A DNA stretch of 64,000 bases from the NCBI GenBank assembly GCA_963170055.1, contig CAUJGJ010000444.1:8020618-8084617 (forward strand). The letters are read 5' to 3'. Origin of the DNA: Halisarca cf. caerulea. Taxonomy: Eukaryota > Porifera > Demospongiae > Chondrillida > Halisarcidae. This document shows positions 1-11,660 of this stretch, in pieces. The notes under the pieces were generated by a model that saw only the letters and a program-made list of their open reading frames with translations, was not told the DNA's origin and did not search any database. Numbering within the stretch: position 1 is the first letter of the stretch; each line of letters begins with the position of its first letter. A program made the position numbers and the translations under genes.

Positions 1-168
1 TAACATCATGTAAGGCTGTTTTGGAACTTTACGTGCACAACAACATTTTCCTAAGTCACGGGCTGGTCATATAACATATCGTCGCAAAGCCATCTAAAGT
101 TGCAAAATTCTTTCTAATTGGCGCCTCCACTGAGATTTTAAGTTCATGGACATGTCCCACATGCGATG
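1..168 (-). repeat. Family A element (GCATGTGGGACATGTCC-ended), left-truncated by the window
   Basis: This stretch is the reverse complement, with scattered mismatches, of positions 2540-2705, and ends in GGACATGTCCCACATGC. It is therefore the terminal part of a minus-oriented copy whose remainder lies before the window. Related full-length copies are at 2540-3477, 31614-32796 and 56541-57691. It has no coding capacity. Confidence 0.75.
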
Positions 169-468
169 AATATCATTACTGGACAAACCCATGAGCGGTT
201 TACATGAATATTGAAAATAGACAGTACTTGCATAAAAATTTCATGCAACAGTATTCAGTTCAGTTAACTTTCTTCTAGGCCTAAATGTAATCTGTAGTGA
301 TTCTTCACATTGTCACAGTATGAGCTGAATGAAAAGTAGCAAACAATTATACAAACGAGTCATAAGTCATACAAACAAGTCATACAACAAGTCATACAAA
401 CAAGATGTACCATATACAATATGGCATTACCTACTAATATAAGTAACTCACTTATTATAATATGAGAT

Positions 469-903
469 TTGAGACGGGCTCTCACATCCACAAAGGAACA
501 AGACAAGCATACAACTTTGTGGCAGATACAGCCCATTTGAAACAGGCTCTCACATCAACAGAGGAACGAGACAAGCATACAACTTTGTGGCAGATTTGGT
601 CCATTCGAGATGGACTCACACATCCACATAGGAACAGAACAAACACACAACTTTATGGCAGATTTGGTCCATTTGAGACTGACTCAGATATCCACAAAGG
701 AACAAAACAAGCACACAACTAACTTTGTGGCAGGTTAGGTCCATTCGTGACGGACTCACACATCCACGAAGGAACACAACAAGCACACAATTTTGCAGAG
801 ATTTGGTCCATTCAAGACAGACTCACACATCCACAAAGGAACAGAACAAAGCACACGACTTTGTGTCAGATTTGGTCCATTCGAGACGGACTCCCACATC
901 CAA
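469..903. repeat. 68-bp tandem repeat array, about 6.4 copies
   Basis: Consecutive units begin near 469, 538, 604, 672, 744, 811 and 879. Each carries the order 'gag-acgg-ctcacacatccac', 'aaggaacaagacaagcaca', 'aactttgtggcag', 'atttggtccat'. Units differ by point changes and small indels, the fourth having a duplicated 'aact'. The short open frames across it only reflect the absence of stops in the repeat unit. It looks like a minisatellite. Confidence 0.85.
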
Positions 904-2462
904 TGTTTTTTATATGGTTCTTGTCAACGTGTTCTTACTTACTTTTGCATAAATCATTAATGGTAGCTTGTATTCTAGACTTGATTCCATTCCTGTACTC
1001 TTCAACTATTGCAGTGGTTTCCTTTTTTTTCAGGGTCATATATGACCCCTCACTTATCTGCAGACCTGTCAAGTCACACACATTGGCATGTGACACATGC
1101 ATTTTCACTAAATCTCCATCTTACACACATGGTAAAAGTAATATCCAACATTTTTGCAAGTTATGCAGCAACTCATAGCAGAAAGGCTTGATAATTAAAC
1201 TTGACTAGGTATATTTAAATATACACTAGAAAAAATACCAATTTTGTGTGTTGGCTATTTGTATTGGACTGAGTTTGTCGAGTCACGTTTGATCGCTAGA
1301 TTCCAACCATAGATCCATCTATTTTGTTCTATTGCTCAACCAAGCAGTCCTGTTGCATAACCGCACCATGTGTTGGCTGGCTAGTTCACATAACCAAGAA
1401 CATACATGTAGACTTAATGTTGTGATCTTTCAATGGCTAAATTGTTTATTTACAATATTCATTTGCTTGTGTTCAATTCTTGCATGTTCTGATTGTTGTT
1501 GCAGCTTTTTGCAGCAATTGGTAATCATTCAAAAAGTGTTTTTCACATAGTTTTGCGAACACCTGAAAGTCTGCACAGCATTGGATGTTGTTTAGAAGAG
1601 ATCGTCATATAGATGTGCCGACAAAACTAATTTATAAATGCCATTTAGCCAAGGGAAGTATGCTAATGTGGTGATTTAATAGAGAAGTAGAAGATGCTTT
1701 AGTACTATATTATTGGGAAACTGGAGTGGTAAAAAGGTTACTAAGATCAGTAGGTGATTGTAAAAATAAGCACTTGTGAACAGTTTTAAGTCTAGAACAG
1801 AGAGTTGATATAACTAATCCTTTACAAGCAGAAGCAAGATACTCTCTACATTTGTGAAGGACAGTTATACAAGCAAAGTTTAAAAGTGTTTAACTGATGA
1901 CTTTCCTCTTTAGTGCAAACAGACCACACATTGTGACAATAGTGCTATAGTGGAAGAATGCATGGTGTAAGGTAGAGAAGAAGAGGCCAGGGGAAAAACC
2001 AAGAAAGGTGACGTAAAAGGCTGATACTACGAGTAACCTTGTTACAAACAACTTCAATATCAGGCAGGACAGGAAGTTGGAAATCCAATAATTGAAGAAA
2101 ATGAGCAGCCAAAGAACATGCGAGAGTTTAATATAACTATCAATGAACCTTGAGGTCTGCTTTGTGAAGCTTTATTTGAGTTCAAGTACTACTTACAAGG
2201 ATTATAGGATGACGAATTGTGTAAAACATATACGGTATTGTGTCCTGAATGATGGTTACCATGCACTACATGTGTCAACTCTATCTCACGACACTGCTGA
2301 GTGATCTTATAGGAATCCATCTTATCAGAGTACTGTACCTTTACGTCATTGTCCACTTCACAGGTTCATAAGGCAGTAATGCTATAACTGACTATTTCAA
2401 AGGTATAGGCCTGTAATAGTATACACAAGCATAATTAGACAATAATAGGGATAATGTAATGA
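904..2462. other. Intergenic, nothing assigned
   Basis: AT-rich sequence with only short open frames. I see no recognisable protein, RNA gene or paired termini in it. Confidence 0.5.
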
Positions 2463-2535
2463 TTTTTGGGGGCGGCCACAGGCAGCCCCTATATTGTTTT
2501 CATTTGGACTTCCGGTGTGTAACGCTCATCCGATA
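2463..2535 (+). repeat. Hairpin-family fragment (first end only)
   Basis: Matches the first end of the hairpin elements at 21323-21632 and 53507-53831: a GC-rich hairpin (GGGGGCGGCC...GGCAGCCCC) followed by 'tatattgttttcat' and 'acttccggtgt'. It stops where the family A element begins at 2540, so it is probably a truncated copy. Confidence 0.55.
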
Positions 2536-2539
2536 TATC

Positions 2540-3477
2540 GCATGTGGGACATGTCCATAAACTTAAAATCTCAGTGGAGGTGCCAATTAGAAAAAATTTC
2601 GTGACTTTAGATGGCTTCGCGACGAGATGTCATGTGACCAGCCCGTGACTTAGGAAAATGTTGCTGTACACGTAAAGATTCCAAAACAGCCTTACATGAT
2701 GTTAAAACTGCAAGATCGACAATTATTCCAGTCAAACGGCCTTTGGCTACAGTGAATCCTAGTCTCGCGTCTCCAGCCCCTTTCCGTTGACGACATCATA
2801 AACATTCTACAAAATTTCTAACAACATCAAGGAGAAAGAGGCTGGCTATGCGAAACTAAGTGAATCTTAAGCCTTCGATCAAATTTAAACATGTCAGTAA
2901 CTTTCTGGTCTGGCTTATCTAGCTTGAGTTTCTTCGATCTTTTCTCCTTCCGAAAAACATCTTCGAAAGCGATTTGGTTTGTATACAAGTGCGACCAAAG
3001 CAGAATTTAAAGAGCTATTCAACGGCAAAAGGTTATGTATCAAAGATCAAAGGTGCAAAATAAAAGAGACTTCGTCTGTATTCCACTTCACTTGCTACTT
3101 GACTCGACTTTTAGGTGACGTCACTTTAAATATCATGCGACGGTCATGTGACAAAATGGCTACCAGCTAGTTCTAGGCTAGTAAAAAGTTTAATGGCTGG
3201 GCGGCAGTGGGAAAAAGCCTATTGGCATACTTTTTTACATTTATTGGCTGTATTATAGGACAATAAAGAACTTCCATGTTGGGGATTTTGATTCATTGCC
3301 TGATTCAGACGTTACAGGCGAAAAGGTGAGCTACCATGGTTTGAATTTGTGGTTTTTACCGTTTTTCTACACAATGGTACTAGTTGTTAGAACATAGCGT
3401 GTATTTGTAGCAAGAAATAAAACTAAATTTTCTGATTCCTGAAGCCATACAAGTGTCCGTTGACATGTTCCACATGC
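2540..3477 (+). repeat. Family A element, full length (938 bp)
   Basis: It starts GCATGTGGGACATGTCC and ends GGACATGTTCCACATGC (short form 'gacatgttccacatgc'), giving TIRs of about 17 bp with a mismatch. The interior matches 31614-32796 and the complement of 56541-57691, including the blocks 'catgtgacaaaatggctacc' and 'ggggattttgattcattgcc'. There is no open reading frame of note. It has a MITE-like structure with no transposase recognised. A clean target duplication is not visible because the flanks are themselves palindromic (CGATATATCG). Confidence 0.7.
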
Positions 3478-3507
3478 GATATATATATATATATATATAT
3501 ATAATAT
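3478..3507. repeat. (AT)n microsatellite
   Basis: About 13 AT units directly abut the right end of the family A element. Confidence 0.9.
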
Positions 3508-3691
3508 GGATTTGAAGAAAAGTCTTATAATAGAGAATTTATATAATTGTAATAGAGAAGTATGAATTTATACAGGAATGAGTTATAGGAATTGTTTTGA
3601 AACAATTGCCAAATATGGCAATTGTTTTCAAAACAATCGTCCAGTTAGAATAAACAGTATGTTTAATGAATGTTCAGCAGAGCACTTACAC

Positions 3692-3775
3692 TCCAATACT
3701 TTGGAAGTGATTCGAGTGCGTGGGGCGGCAGCCCCCACGAGTTTTTAACTCGAATTACTTGTTACATTTCACTGT
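3692..3775 (+). repeat. Hairpin-family fragment (second end)
   Basis: Contains the family's second end: an outer stem made by 'attcgagt' and 'actcgaat', an inner stem GTGGGG / CCCCAC, and the usual terminus 'acttgtta'. The first end is not visible nearby, so this is a truncated copy. Confidence 0.6.
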
Positions 3776-4023
3776 TTTTGCCCAATCAGTGTAATGTAAA
3801 AAATCTATATAAACATGTGAAATGTAGGCATATCCTATGCCAATATATAGTTGATATGTGGAAGTCCTTGGGATCAATATCATCACCACATTTATGCTGG
3901 TTTCCAAATTATAGCTACCATTGACATCATGGTGGCACGAGAAGATCACATTGCATTGTTGGTTTTGTTGATGCCAAACAGTGAGAAGCTATTTCTAAAT
4001 AATATTATTGTGTAGAATCATGA

Positions 4024-4336
4024 ACAAGCTGTTAGAGTTTAACCCTTCTTCTACAGTATGCCCAAAAGCGCCCAATATTTACATGGTACACCCAAAAGTG
4101 CTCACAAAATCCTATATCCTATACAAATATTCTTCCGTCATTGGAAAGCCTATATAAAAATAGCTCTTTCTAGAGCTAGGAGGATGACATGGGTTTACTA
4201 GTAGAGGGAGGTTTACGAAAGAGAGAAAGGCAAAAAAGTCACAGACACTACATACGGGTGCAGTATGTTTGGAATAAACTGCTGTCTGACTGTTTCTAGG
4301 CTCATCTACCGACAGATTTACACAGATAGATAGTGG

Positions 4337-4367
<31 letters not shown>

Positions 4368-4815
4368 ATAGTGAATAGATGGTGATAACATGGAACAGTA
4401 ATTGTACATTTTGGAGAATTACACTGCAATCCAATGCTTTGTTTTTTGTTCATTTGTGTTTCTTCTTCTTTGTCACTAAATTGTTCTTCCTTGAAAATAT
4501 CTCCAAGGGATGGTCATATCAGCATGCATAGGGCTTCAGAAGGCCTTAGTGACTAAATAACTAAACCTGGTAATGCATGAAATCGACAAGAAAGAAGTTC
4601 TTAGCGAGTTTCCACAAGACAGATTTTCTGTCAAAACGTTCTGTAGTACAAGGTCAGACGGATGTTTATTTACCATAAATGAAGAGTTAAAAACTCGTGG
4701 GCCACTTACGGCCTTAAGAACTCAAATCACTTGGAAAGTGTCATCATTCATAAATTGTAAAAGGCTCTTTGTTGATGAAATGAGGAGCAAACATTCAAAT
4801 TTCATTTAAATATTC
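4024..4815 (-). repeat. Hairpin-family element split by a TTAA-flanked MITE
   Basis: The left piece 4024-4042 (acaagctgttagagtttaa) and the right piece 4691-4815 (aaactcgtgggccacttacg onwards) together match the minus-oriented hairpin elements at 30842-31185 and 53507-53831. They are separated at a TTAA by the 644-bp MITE at 4043-4686. The right piece is degraded and deleted after the hairpin. Confidence 0.65.
4043..4686 (+). mobile_element. piggyBac-type MITE (644 bp) flanked by TTAA
   Basis: TTAA lies at 4039-4042 and 4687-4690. The left end CCCTTCTTCTACAGTATG and the interior match the complement of a second copy at 45380-46021 (642 bp), also flanked by TTAA. The TTAA target and CCCT-type termini are those of piggyBac-superfamily elements. 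It has no transposase coding and an (AT)n run at 4339-4363. Which of the autonomous elements mobilised it cannot be told; its ends do not closely match the piggyBac copy at 7860-10969. Confidence 0.75.
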
Positions 4816-4927
4816 GCAGGTGTGACATGTCCCACATGTGTGGTGTTAACGAAATAGCCACCCTAAGCCCGCCTAAATCACTCTCCTTTTTCGTTTTGTA
4901 TGGTTGAAACTTTTAAGAAGGATACTA

Positions 4928-7593
4928 CAGGGCCAGAGGAACCTATTCAGCAGGTCCGGCAAGCGCTGAACCAATATTTTGTGAACCCTTGTAAGAAAGA
5001 ATACTTGAAAGTTAGAAATTTGCAAGGAAAGTAAGAAACTATGATAATCTTTCGCATGACAGGGCCTTATACAAGAAATAGTTTATAATAAGAGCAAATC
5101 CAACCTTCGTTCTCTTTGATACTAGCTATATCAATGAATTTGTCCAGTTCCTGAAAAGGGAGGTCAGTGCAGTCGCCATTTTTAAATGAACTCTAGCGCT
5201 AGTTTAATGGGTTATTTCCATTTTGCAACGGGCGCAATATGGCTGAATTGTCATCGTCATCATCATCGGAGTCATCAAGCTTTTCAGTAAAGAAGTTCCG
5301 TCCTTCTAAGAGCTTTAAATTCCCAAAGCGATCTTTTGGTTCTAAAGGAGATGAGCGAAATTTCCGTGCTGAGTGGTGTGACAAGTACAGCTGGCTACAC
5401 TATGACGTAGAAAAGGATGCTGCATTCTGCTATCATTGTATGAGATGTGAAGCTGAGAAGAAATTTCTGGGCAGCACCAAACGAGATGGAGCATTTATTT
5501 CGAAGGGTTTCACATACTGGAAAGAGGCAACTACATCTTTCAAGAAGCATGAAAGTAGTGATTGCCACCGTGTAGCTTTAGACGCCATCATTACAATGCC
5601 AAAAACCACAATGGACATTCTGGAGCTTCTTGACAAAAGCCACGAGCGGGAAAAGGCACATAATCGTTCAATTTTCATGTTGATCCTTGAGAATATTCGT
5701 TTTTTAGCAAGGCAGGGTCTCCCTTTGAGAGGAGATGGAGCAGAAATAGATAGTAATTTTATCAGACTGCTTCATCTAAGAGGTACTGATCAGATTGATG
5801 CATGGTTGAGTAAGAAGTCGAATAAATACACATCCCCCGACATTCAAAATGAAATCCTCAAAGTGATGGCCCTTCAAATTCTTCGCAAAGTGAGTCATGC
5901 CATCTCCAGTAGTCACTGCTATAGCATCATAGCTGATGAGTGTACGGATTGTTCTAATAAAGAACAGTTTACAATATTCGTTCAGTCGATGCTGTTCTGA
6001 ATGTGACAGAACACTTCATTGGGCTTTACCAGGTGGACACAATCAGTTCTGCTAGCTTAGTGTCAGCGATCAGAGATGTGCTAGTGCATTTGAACACTAG
6101 CATTGCAGATTGTAGGGGCCAGTGCTATGATGGAGCATCGAATATGAGTGGAGCAAAGAATGGTGTGGCTTCCATTCTTTTAGAAGAAGAGAGTCGAGCT
6201 TTGTATACCCACTGCTATGCCCATGCATTGAATCTTGCTGTTGCTGATGTCATAAAAAGGTCACGGATATGCAGAGATTCCTTGGATGTAGCTTTTGAGA
6301 TTTCAAGGTTGATGAAGTTCTCTCCGAAATGCAATGCAATGTTTAATTGTATAAAGGCTAGCAGATGGTACTTCAACATCTGTTGGGATTCGTACATTTT
6401 GCCCTACACGATGGAGCGTTCGTGGTGCAGCTATTGAGAGTATTTTCTCTAACTATAGTGCCCTAGTGGAACTCTGGGAAGAGTGTTTGCAACCACCTTG
6501 TAGACTGGACCCTGATGTTAAGGCTAGAATTATTGGAGTGCAGACACAAATGACAAAGTTCAATCTATATTTTGGTTTGAAGCTGTGTGAAAGAATCCTC
6601 AAAATCACTGATAACCTGAGTTCAACACTTCAGTCACCATCACTATCAGCGCTGCAGATGCACAACAGATAGCCTCATTGACGGTTTCCACCTTGTCAAG
6701 CATCAGGACGGATGAGAGCTTCAGTGCATTCTTTGACCTTGTCCAGCACCATCGTACATCAGATGGAGTTGATGAACCAACTCTTCCCCGAAAGCGGAAA
6801 ACTTCTCAGTATGCTGATGAGGGTAAAGACACTGGGTATTTCAGTCAGTCACCAGAAGAGTTCTACCGGTTAAAGTATTTTGAAGCAATTGATCTTGCCA
6901 CAACAGCAATCAAGGATCGGTTTGATCAACCTGGTTATGCCATGAATCGCCACCTTGAAGAAGCATTAGTCAAAGGAGTATCAGGTGAGGACATCTCTAA
7001 GCAGCTCCATGAGATTTCCAGGCTCTACACAGAGATAGACATTATCCAATTCACAGTCCAACTTGCTAGCATGTCAACGTACTTCAAGACAAACCACATC
7101 GAATCGTGCCTAAAGTACCTAACAGACCTCTCCCCTGCCATGCAAGCGTTCTACAGTGAAGTCTGTAAAGTGGCGAGACTACTCATGGTGATGCCAGCTA
7201 CAAATGCGACCAGTGAAAGGTCATTTTCGGTGATGAGAAGACTTAAAAGCTACCTCAGAAGCACCATGGGACAGAGCCGTCTGAACCATATTATGCTACT
7301 GAACATTTACAAAGAGTAACTAGACATGTTAGATTTGACAGTGGTGGCCAATGAATTCGTGAGTGGAAGCGAGCATCACCTCAGATTTTTTGGTAAATTT
7401 TGACTTTCTCTTAGACTAAGCACCTTTTATAATAATTGTAAGCAATGTTTGTATAACTACACTATCCACTTTGCTAGCTTGTGTTCCTACATATAATATA
7501 TTTTTAATAATCATCTGCTGCATTTAATTTACTTTTGTTAGTGATACCAAAAAATATTGCCTGACCAAAGAAAAATAGCTTCCTACGGCCCTG
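4928..7593 (+). mobile_element. hAT transposon, decayed
   Basis: The ends read TACAGGGCCagAGGAAcCTA on the left and, complemented, TACAGGGCCgtAGGAAgCTA on the right, with weaker similarity for about 20 bp more. They bracket a hAT transposase coding region at 5239-7319. hAT elements normally make 8-bp target duplications; the immediate flanks do not show one, so the exact boundary may be off by a base or two or the duplication has decayed. The flank at 4820-4927 belongs to another repeat (compare 13190-13290). Confidence 0.7.
5239..7319 (+). pseudogene. hAT transposase (TTF-type zinc finger / ZMYM1-like), frameshifted
   Basis: Would cut and join the hAT element's DNA. The N-terminus is Ser- and basic-rich, then a TTF-type zinc-finger region (about 5350-5600, CYHCMRCEAE and a later SSDCH). 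Next comes the RNase H-like core with IADECTD (near 5935) and CYDGASNMSG (near 6130), and finally the C-terminal hAT dimerisation region with NATSERSFSVMRRLK near 7210, supplying the acidic residue. Reading moves between frames about three times: near 5975-5985, near 6360 and near 6640. Within each piece the similarity to the family continues, so these are small indels, not missing exons. The start at 5239 is the first ATG of the open frame. The copy is inactive as it stands. Confidence 0.88.
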
Positions 7594-7855
7594 TACCAGG
7601 CGTAATTACAACTACCAAATGCTACATTTCTGGTATATTAGTGTTGTTAAGTTTTGTAAAAAGCTAGGAAAATAATAGTTGATTTGGACCTATAAAAAAG
7701 TTTTGAGTGTTCCAGATAGTACGACTGCTCACTTGTCACACCAAATGGCATATTAGCATTAACATTTTATTTACTTAGTACATTCTTCCCTTCACAAATT
7801 GGGCATATTGTAGGAGAGATTGTTCTTTCCTTCCGAGGCTTCTTCGAAGGTTTGT
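7594..7855. other. Spacer between hAT and piggyBac elements
   Basis: AT-rich sequence in which I see no gene or repeat. Confidence 0.5.
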
Positions 7856-8092
7856 TTAACCCTCCTACCCTCGCCCGTATCAAATTTGAACATAATTCCC
7901 GAATTTTCGTAGCTTGAACGGTAATACGTATTCCGGTTTGCGGCACACCATTCAATAGCTTAGCTCCTGTACATTTCATGCAGCGAGGAAAACCCTACAC
8001 TTTAGCACAGTGTGTGGGGCTGGACCACAATTCTTAGGGTGCTATCGCCAATGTGCAATTCACCGTATAATTTGGTAAATGTTCCGTAATCT

Positions 8093-10538
8093 GTGAATAA
8101 TATGGCGGCCCAAAGTCGACGTGTAAGGTCAAGCGAAGTGATAAAGTATTTTCAATCCCATCATTCATCGGACGAAAGTGAACCGGAAGATTCTGATAGT
8201 TTTAACAAGTATATTGGAAGAGTTCTTTCTAATTCGGAGGCAACTGATGGTTCGACAAACATTGGGAACTCGGACGAAGATTAATCCACTGACGGAGATG
8301 AAGATTCGATGATCGTATTGGAAAGAAACGTCAGTTCGGAGCCATTAGACATAACAAGAACATCAGATGATTCAGAACAAATGTTGTCAACCCTTTTGGA
8401 CATTAGAGGGAGAGTTCTGACAGTGAAGAGCCAGTACTTTCTTCGAGTAAAGATGCGCGCCTTCGTAGTAGTGAACAAATCACTACGGAAGGACAGAAGA
8501 CTCCAGAAGAAAGCTATGGTAGTACTACTGAGGAATATTATGCCAGTGTAGGTGAGAATGTTGACATCAAAGAAGGTAAAGGTGATGATAGCAGTGAAGG
8601 TGATGATAGCAGTGAAGACTGTAGTGGCTCTACTAATGAACACCCTACCAGTGACCATACAAGGATCATGAGAGGTCAGAGTCAGACAAGGTATGCTGGT
8701 GGAACTAGGCGTGGTAAAGCTAGGATAGCCAGAGGATGCAGCACTCGTGGGCGTGGTGGTGGTGGAAGAGGATCCAGTTATACCAGTTGTATTCCAGCTT
8801 CCGCCATCTCTATTGAAGAAAAGGATGTTGGATTTCAGGAGTGTGAGGAATTTTCACCTTTACGAGACCCAGGTCCACAGTTGTGTAAGAATGCACCATT
8901 GGACTTGTTTCGTTTGTACTTCAATGACAAAGTTATTGAAAGGCTGGTGACAGCAACAATAGCATATGCTGAATCAAAGAAAGACCAGAAACCTGCCATG
9001 TACAAGCGATTCAACTTTCACCTCTCACAACTGAAGAGATGATGCAATTTATCGGTGTATTACTCATTCTGAGTATGCATTCAACAAGGAGCTACCGTCA
9101 TGCATGGAATCCTAACAGTTCGCAGGTTGGTGTATAGCACATTTATTTTATGAATTTTGTCCCTTAGCTAACATTGTCTGCAATTGTGCATAGGTGAATT
9201 TTGTTTTGATATACATTTTTGCTCTGTTCACAGGCTCTTGTTCATCTACATAGTCTAATGTCTTGCAATCGGTTTGAGACCATTAGTTGTTTCTTTCATG
9301 TTGTGACGTCCCAGGAAGAAGATCAGCTCAAAGATGATCCTTTGAAGAAGGTCCGCCCACTACATGACATGATAAAAGCAAGTTGTCTGGAGTTCTACCA
9401 GCCTTTACAAGAATTATCCATTGATGAAAGAATGGTAAAGTCAAAGGCCCGTACACACTTTCGTCAGTATATACGGAATAAGCCCACCAAGTGGGGCTTC
9501 AAGTACTGGGTACTTGCAGACCCCACTGGATACACCCTTGACTTCAATGTTTACAGTGGGAAGCACCGATCAGTTCCTTTGTCTCAGCACAGTCTAGCAC
9601 ATGATGTTGTTGTGGAGCTGATCAAACCATATTGTCATCAAGGGTACATTGTGTTCATGGACAACTTCTACACTAGTCCTCAAGTTGTGACTTCACTGAA
9701 GCTGTTGGGTTTACGAACTACTGGAACTGTTCGGGTCAATCGACAAGGTGTGCCCCAAGCTGTCAAAAGCCTTGCAAATGTACTGAACCAGACAAATGTG
9801 CCCAGAGGAACAGGCTATTACATTCGTGAGCCAGGATCTACATCTGTTTATTGCTGTTGGCGGGATAATAAATGTGTGACTGTCTTGTCCAATTGCTACC
9901 CTGGACATGTTGAGGGCACTGTCAGACGGAGGTCAAAGGATCAGTCGGTACAATTTGTGGCAACTGATGTACCCATGCCATCTGCCATCAGGAATTATAA
10001 TAAATTTATGGGTGGGGTTGATCTATCCGATCAATTGATAGGCTATCACCGTATTATACGACAAACAAAGAAATATTGGAAAACCTTGTTTTTTCACTTG
10101 GAGGTTGCCTTGATCAATGCATTCATTTTATGGAAATGGAAGGCTATGGTTGAAGGAACCCCACCCCCTACTGGACGCAAATTCCGTGACCAAGTCATCC
10201 TCTCGACCATCAAGGAATACAGCGAAGTAAGCATTGCCCCCATGGAAGACTTCAAAGTTTTACATGGCAGTATTGCTTATGGTGGGAACAGGCGGAGATG
10301 TAGTATCTGTCACAGTTTGACAAGCAGACTTTGCCCTGATTGTCCCTTTTCCCCAGCATTGTGCCAATCCATCAAAAGGGATTGCCATGGAATATGGCAT
10401 TCACATACTAGCCATGCTAGACACATACAATGGTTTCAGCAGAAGAAAGCAAAGGCCACAGCAGCTCAACCTCGGTCCAGGAAGAGGGCAGGAAGACCAA
10501 AGGGGAGCAAAGACAAGAAGAAGAGAACTGTAGCCTAA
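8093..10538 (+). pseudogene. piggyBac transposase, broken in its N-terminal half
   Basis: DDE/D transposase of the PGBD/piggyBac family. An acidic N-terminal part begins at 8093 and meets an in-frame TAA at 8282-8284. From about 8410 the acidic region is open in another frame (S/E/D-rich, then RGRGGGGRG). A second frame change lies near 9025 ('PLTTEEMMQFIGV' frame). A GT-AG interval 9124-9233 (gttggt...ttcacag) looks like a real 110-bp intron, because the family match resumes at 9234 with ALVHLHSLMSCNRFE. The core frame 9219-10538 carries the three catalytic Asp in SIDERMV, FMDNFYTS and GGVDLSDQ, counted as residues 69, 148 and 268 of that frame, and ends with a Cys/His zinc-binding tail (CSICHSLTSRLCPDC). 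The core is intact; the N-terminal breaks make it a pseudogene unless spliced differently. Confidence 0.88.
9124..9233 (+). other. Probable intron in the piggyBac transposase gene
   Basis: The donor gttggt follows 'NSSQ' and the acceptor ttgctctgttcacag precedes 'ALVHL'. The interval has no family match, while both sides do. It is AT-rich with stops in all frames. RNA would settle it. Confidence 0.5.
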
Positions 10539-10973
10539 CCCTGTATTGCCCTGTTCTGGATCATTATTTGCACTCTGTTGTATTTTTCTGTGTATTTCTT
10601 GAGTTATTATTGTTTGGTAAATTACTCAGCGACCGTTTGTCTTATCCCATTGTGTGAGGTACCATTTTAAAGAGGACACAGTGATCTTTCGAATGGTGTA
10701 GGTTTTGTATGGGTGCGCTCTTTCGCAAGTCCTACGAAAATTGCGCAATACCGCGAGTACTAAAAAAGTGCGTGATTTTTCCAGTTATGCCTCAATTTGC
10801 GGCTCGTTACTATTAGCAATGCAAAACCCCGCCCACAAATCGATTCTTCTGTTCATTGTGATTACAATGATACCCAACATGTCTGGTAGAAGAGCTTCTA
10901 AACATCATAATATAACCTTTTAAAAATGTTGGTGTTCGAAATGTCAAATGTATGGGGAGGGTAGGAGGGTTAA

Positions 10974-11350
10974 GCAGCATGGAGTTACTTTTGGCCATCT
11001 TGTTGACAGCTCATCAATGTGATGATCTCAATCCATAGGTTTTTCAATATTTATTATTATTTAGAAATAATTATTTGCAGATGCAAAATAATGTGTGGAT
11101 TGATTTGAACCATGAAAACTGCAAATTGGTAGTTGTGGAAATTTCCTGATGCAGAGTAACCCTGGTTCATGATAACCCTGGAAATTGTTGTACTGGTGAT
11201 AAATTTATAAGTGATAAGTGAACATAATACAACAGCATGGGGTCACTTCAGTCACTATGTATGTATTGATCAAACAGCCCCCCCCACGCACATGAGAAAG
11301 TCAAGCCATTATATTTCAACACTGACTGGGGAAAACATGTAAGGTATATA
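10974..11350 (+). repeat. Family T repeat, first copy (part 1)
   Basis: From about 11095 ('aaccatgaaaactgcaaatt') this is similar to 48665-48920 ('accatgaaaactgcaaatta', 'caactgcatgtggtcacttc'). It continues after a small MITE at 11525-11660. A third copy is at about 18960-19560. It is non-coding and no termini could be defined. The first 120 bases show nothing. Confidence 0.55.
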
Positions 11351-11524
11351 CAGTCAAACTTGTTTACAACGACACCCGTGGTGCCACTAAAATGTGCTGT
11401 TATAACCAAGTTGTTGTTGTAACCAGAGCATTTAGTACAGAGACCATTGAATCTGTTTCTGCCATGTGTGTTGCTGTAAAGAGGTTGTTGTTGTAAACAG
11501 TGACTTTCTAACCAAGTTTGACTG
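11351..11524. mobile_element. TA-flanked palindromic MITE (174 bp), CAGTCAAACTTG ends
   Basis: The left end CAGTCAAACTTGtTTA and complemented right end CAGTCAAACTTGgTTA are flanked by TA at 11349-11350 and 11525-11526. CAGT-type ends and TA duplication are typical of pogo/Tc1-mariner-mobilised MITEs. It lies inside family T sequence: the family T match resumes after it at 11525. Confidence 0.85.
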
Positions 11525-11660
11525 TAATTAGATTAGTTGGTGGTTTGAACCTAATATGACACGTATATGAGAGTTATATAATTGAATTAGTTGGTGGTTT
11601 GAACCTAAGATGACATGTTCATGAGAGTGGACTTTAACTCTTTCATGCCCATAAGCCACT
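11525..11660 (+). repeat. Family T repeat, first copy (part 2)
   Basis: The block 'ttagttggtggtttgaacct' occurs twice here (11534 and 11587) and again at 18997 and 48965 with the following 'aagatgacat...atgag' segment. The local duplication of about 53 bp is specific to this copy. Confidence 0.6.

Larger units (their letters stand above)
7860..10969 (+). mobile_element. piggyBac transposon with TTAA target sites and TIRs
   Basis: TTAA occurs at 7856-7859 and 10970-10973. The left end CCCTCCTACCCTCGCCC and the complemented right end CCCTCCTACCCTCCCCA match over 17 bp with one or two differences. The 3.1-kb element carries one transposase coding region in plus orientation. TTAA duplication and CCCT-type ends are diagnostic of the piggyBac superfamily. 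Confidence 0.93.

Noticed and set aside
4920..7601. 8-bp target duplication of the hAT element
   Set aside because: The flanks (ggatacta / taccaggc) do not match, although the TIRs do.
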